From NCBI GenBank assembly GCA_023412995.1, contig JAEZQS010000053.1, positions 1 through 6,506 on the forward strand: DNA of 6,506 bases, written 5' to 3'. Below, in pieces: positions 5,545 to 6,506 of this stretch. The translations under genes were made by a program, and so were the position numbers. The notes below the pieces were generated by a model that was not told the origin of the DNA, did not search any database, and was given only the letters and a program-made list of their open reading frames with translations. Source of the DNA: Pseudomonadota bacterium (lineage in GTDB: Bacteria > Pseudomonadota > Gammaproteobacteria > Xanthomonadales > Rhodanobacteraceae). Positions within the stretch are counted from its first letter, which is position 1. Each line of letters opens with the position of its first letter.

Positions 5545-6506
5545 ATGTCCGACATCGTCATCGTCGGTGCCCGCCGCACGGCAATCGGTTCCTTCCTCGG
5601 CCAGTTCACCGGCGTGCCGACGCCGACGCTCGGCGCCGCGGCGATCCGCGCCGCACTGGCGCAGGCGGAACTCGACCCGGGCGCGGTTTCCGAAGTGATC
5701 ATGGGCTGCGTCCTGCCGGCCAACCTCGGGCAGGCCCCGGCGCGCCAGGCGGCGCTTGCCGCCGGCATCCCGCCGGCCGTCGGCTGCACCACCATCAACA
5801 AGGTGTGCGGCTCGGGCATGAAGGCGTTCATGCTGGCGCACGACCTGATCAAGGCGGGTTCGGCGAACGTCGTCGTCGCCGGCGGCATGGAGTCGATGAC
5901 CAACGCACCGCACCTGTTGAACAACTCGCGCGTCGGCACGAAGTTCGGTTCGATGGAAATGCTCGACCACATGGCGTGGGACGGTCTCGTCAGTCCGTAC
6001 GACAAGCAAGCGATGGGCGTGTTCGGCGAAACGTGCGTCGAGAAGTATGCGTTCACGCGCGAAGAGCAGGATGCGTACGCATCGGAAAGCGTGCGTCGCG
6101 CGCAGGGCGCCGTGCAGTCGGGCGCGTTCAAGAATGAAATCACGCCGGTCGTCGTGAGCGGTCGCAAGGGCGACGTCACCATCGACACCGACGAACAACC
6201 GGGCAAGTGCGACATCGCGAAGATCCCTTCGCTCAAGCCTGCGTTCAAGAAGGACGGAACGATCACCGCCGCGAGTTCCTCCTCCATCAACGACGGCGCG
6301 GCCGCAACCGTGCTGATGTCGTCTGAAGAAGCCGTTAAACGCGGCCTCACGCCGCTCGCACGCATCGTCGCGCACGCTACGCATTCACAAGCACCGGAAT
6401 GGTTCACCACCGCGCCGGTGACTGCGATTGCAAACGTGCTGAAGAAGGCGGGCTGGAAGGCCGAGGAGGTGGACCTGTTCGAAGTCAATGAAGCGTTCGC
6501 GTGCGT
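5545..6506 (+). CDS. Acetyl-CoA C-acetyltransferase (thiolase family), 3' partial
   Basis: Thiolases of this group condense two acetyl-CoA to acetoacetyl-CoA or run the reverse cleavage, in the cytoplasm, feeding polyhydroxybutyrate or ketone-body and fatty-acid metabolism. The 320 residues translated from the window start MSDIVIVGARRTAIGSF. The acyl-accepting cysteine is C88 in NKVCGSGMKA. GGMESMTNAPHLL (113-125), INDGAAA (248-254) and the NEAFA motif (315-319) are present. The family is usually about 390 residues, so roughly 70 are missing, including the GHP histidine and the second catalytic cysteine, which cannot be judged. The stretch usually read as HMG has A156-M157-G158 here. Codon use changes inside the gene: the first 360 bp or so are about 72-80% GC by hand count, while 6001-6420 falls to about 60-68% with more GAA, GCA, CGT and AAT. 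It diverges from the kinase gene with its own promoter and ribosome site. AtoB/PhaA-like is the best fit; a longer-chain ketothiolase is possible. Confidence 0.93.
   Translation, partial: MSDIVIVGARRTAIGSFLGQFTGVPTPTLGAAAIRAALAQAELDPGAVSEVIMGCVLPANLGQAPARQAALAAGIPPAVGCTTINKVCGSGMKAFMLAHDLIKAGSANVVVAGGMESMTNAPHLLNNSRVGTKFGSMEMLDHMAWDGLVSPYDKQAMGVFGETCVEKYAFTREEQDAYASESVRRAQGAVQSGAFKNEITPVVVSGRKGDVTIDTDEQPGKCDIAKIPSLKPAFKKDGTITAASSSSINDGAAATVLMSSEEAVKRGLTPLARIVAHATHSQAPEWFTTAPVTAIANVLKKAGWKAEEVDLFEVNEAFAC

Noticed and set aside
4128..6488. 786-codon open frame on the - strand spanning the thiolase, the intergenic region and part of the kinase
   Set aside because: It crosses a well-supported promoter region and is antisense to the thiolase motifs. 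Its right half is a frame-shifted shadow of the kinase propeller.
1..6506. tRNA, rRNA or riboswitch
   Set aside because: No cloverleaf, conserved rRNA block or known aptamer core was recognised on either strand.

Overview
The window is GC-rich DNA, and its codon use, gene families and repeats suggest a member of the Lysobacteraceae/Xanthomonadaceae (Lysobacter-, Luteimonas- or Pseudoxanthomonas-like Gammaproteobacteria). The evidence for this placement is GTAG-type REP palindromes, heptameric GGGGATT / CCCCTAG filler between genes, a CATAAT-type promoter, and a periplasmic two-component propeller kinase. The placement is inference from familiarity and no search was run.

There are three protein-coding genes. 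(1) Positions 2-790, + strand: the C-terminal part of an HD-GYP cyclic-di-GMP phosphodiesterase, probably a REC-DUF3369-HD-GYP response regulator whose start lies left of the window. (2) Positions 1594-5424, - strand: a complete 1276-residue membrane sensor histidine kinase with a signal peptide, 14 two-component-propeller repeats (enough for two seven-bladed propellers), a Y_Y_Y domain, one transmembrane helix, a PAS domain, a coiled coil, HisKA and HATPase_c. (3) Positions 5545-6506, + strand: the first 320 residues of an acetyl-CoA acetyltransferase-type thiolase that runs off the right edge.

The HD-GYP gene and the kinase converge on an 803-bp stretch (791-1593) that has no credible gene and is almost wholly repetitive. 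It holds three direct copies of a REP-pair element (881-1018, 1088-1261, 1380-1553; 138, 174 and 174 bp). Each begins with GTAG and ends with its complement CTAC. Four filler segments of two types flank them in the order A-B-A-B, built from 7-bp GGGGATT-like and CCCCTAG-like units. One filler carries a textbook G-quadruplex motif on the - strand. The array runs into the kinase gene: its stop codon and last codons lie in the heptamer filler, and a 13-bp piece of its 3' end (1621-1633) recurs exactly beside BIME copies 2 and 3.

The kinase and thiolase diverge from a 120-bp intergenic region with two back-to-back sigma70-like promoters. The thiolase has a good Shine-Dalgarno. The kinase has none, and its predicted transcript start falls on or next to the ATG, suggesting leaderless translation.

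The kinase would sense a periplasmic ligand and pass phosphate to a regulator that is not in the window. The HD-GYP regulator next door is a possible but unproven partner. The thiolase is a metabolic gene with no evident functional link. I see no clearly new biological system. The points most worth checking are the repeat array's capture of the kinase 3' end, its two-type alternating organisation, the G-quadruplex tract, and the kinase's CxxC-bearing blade.
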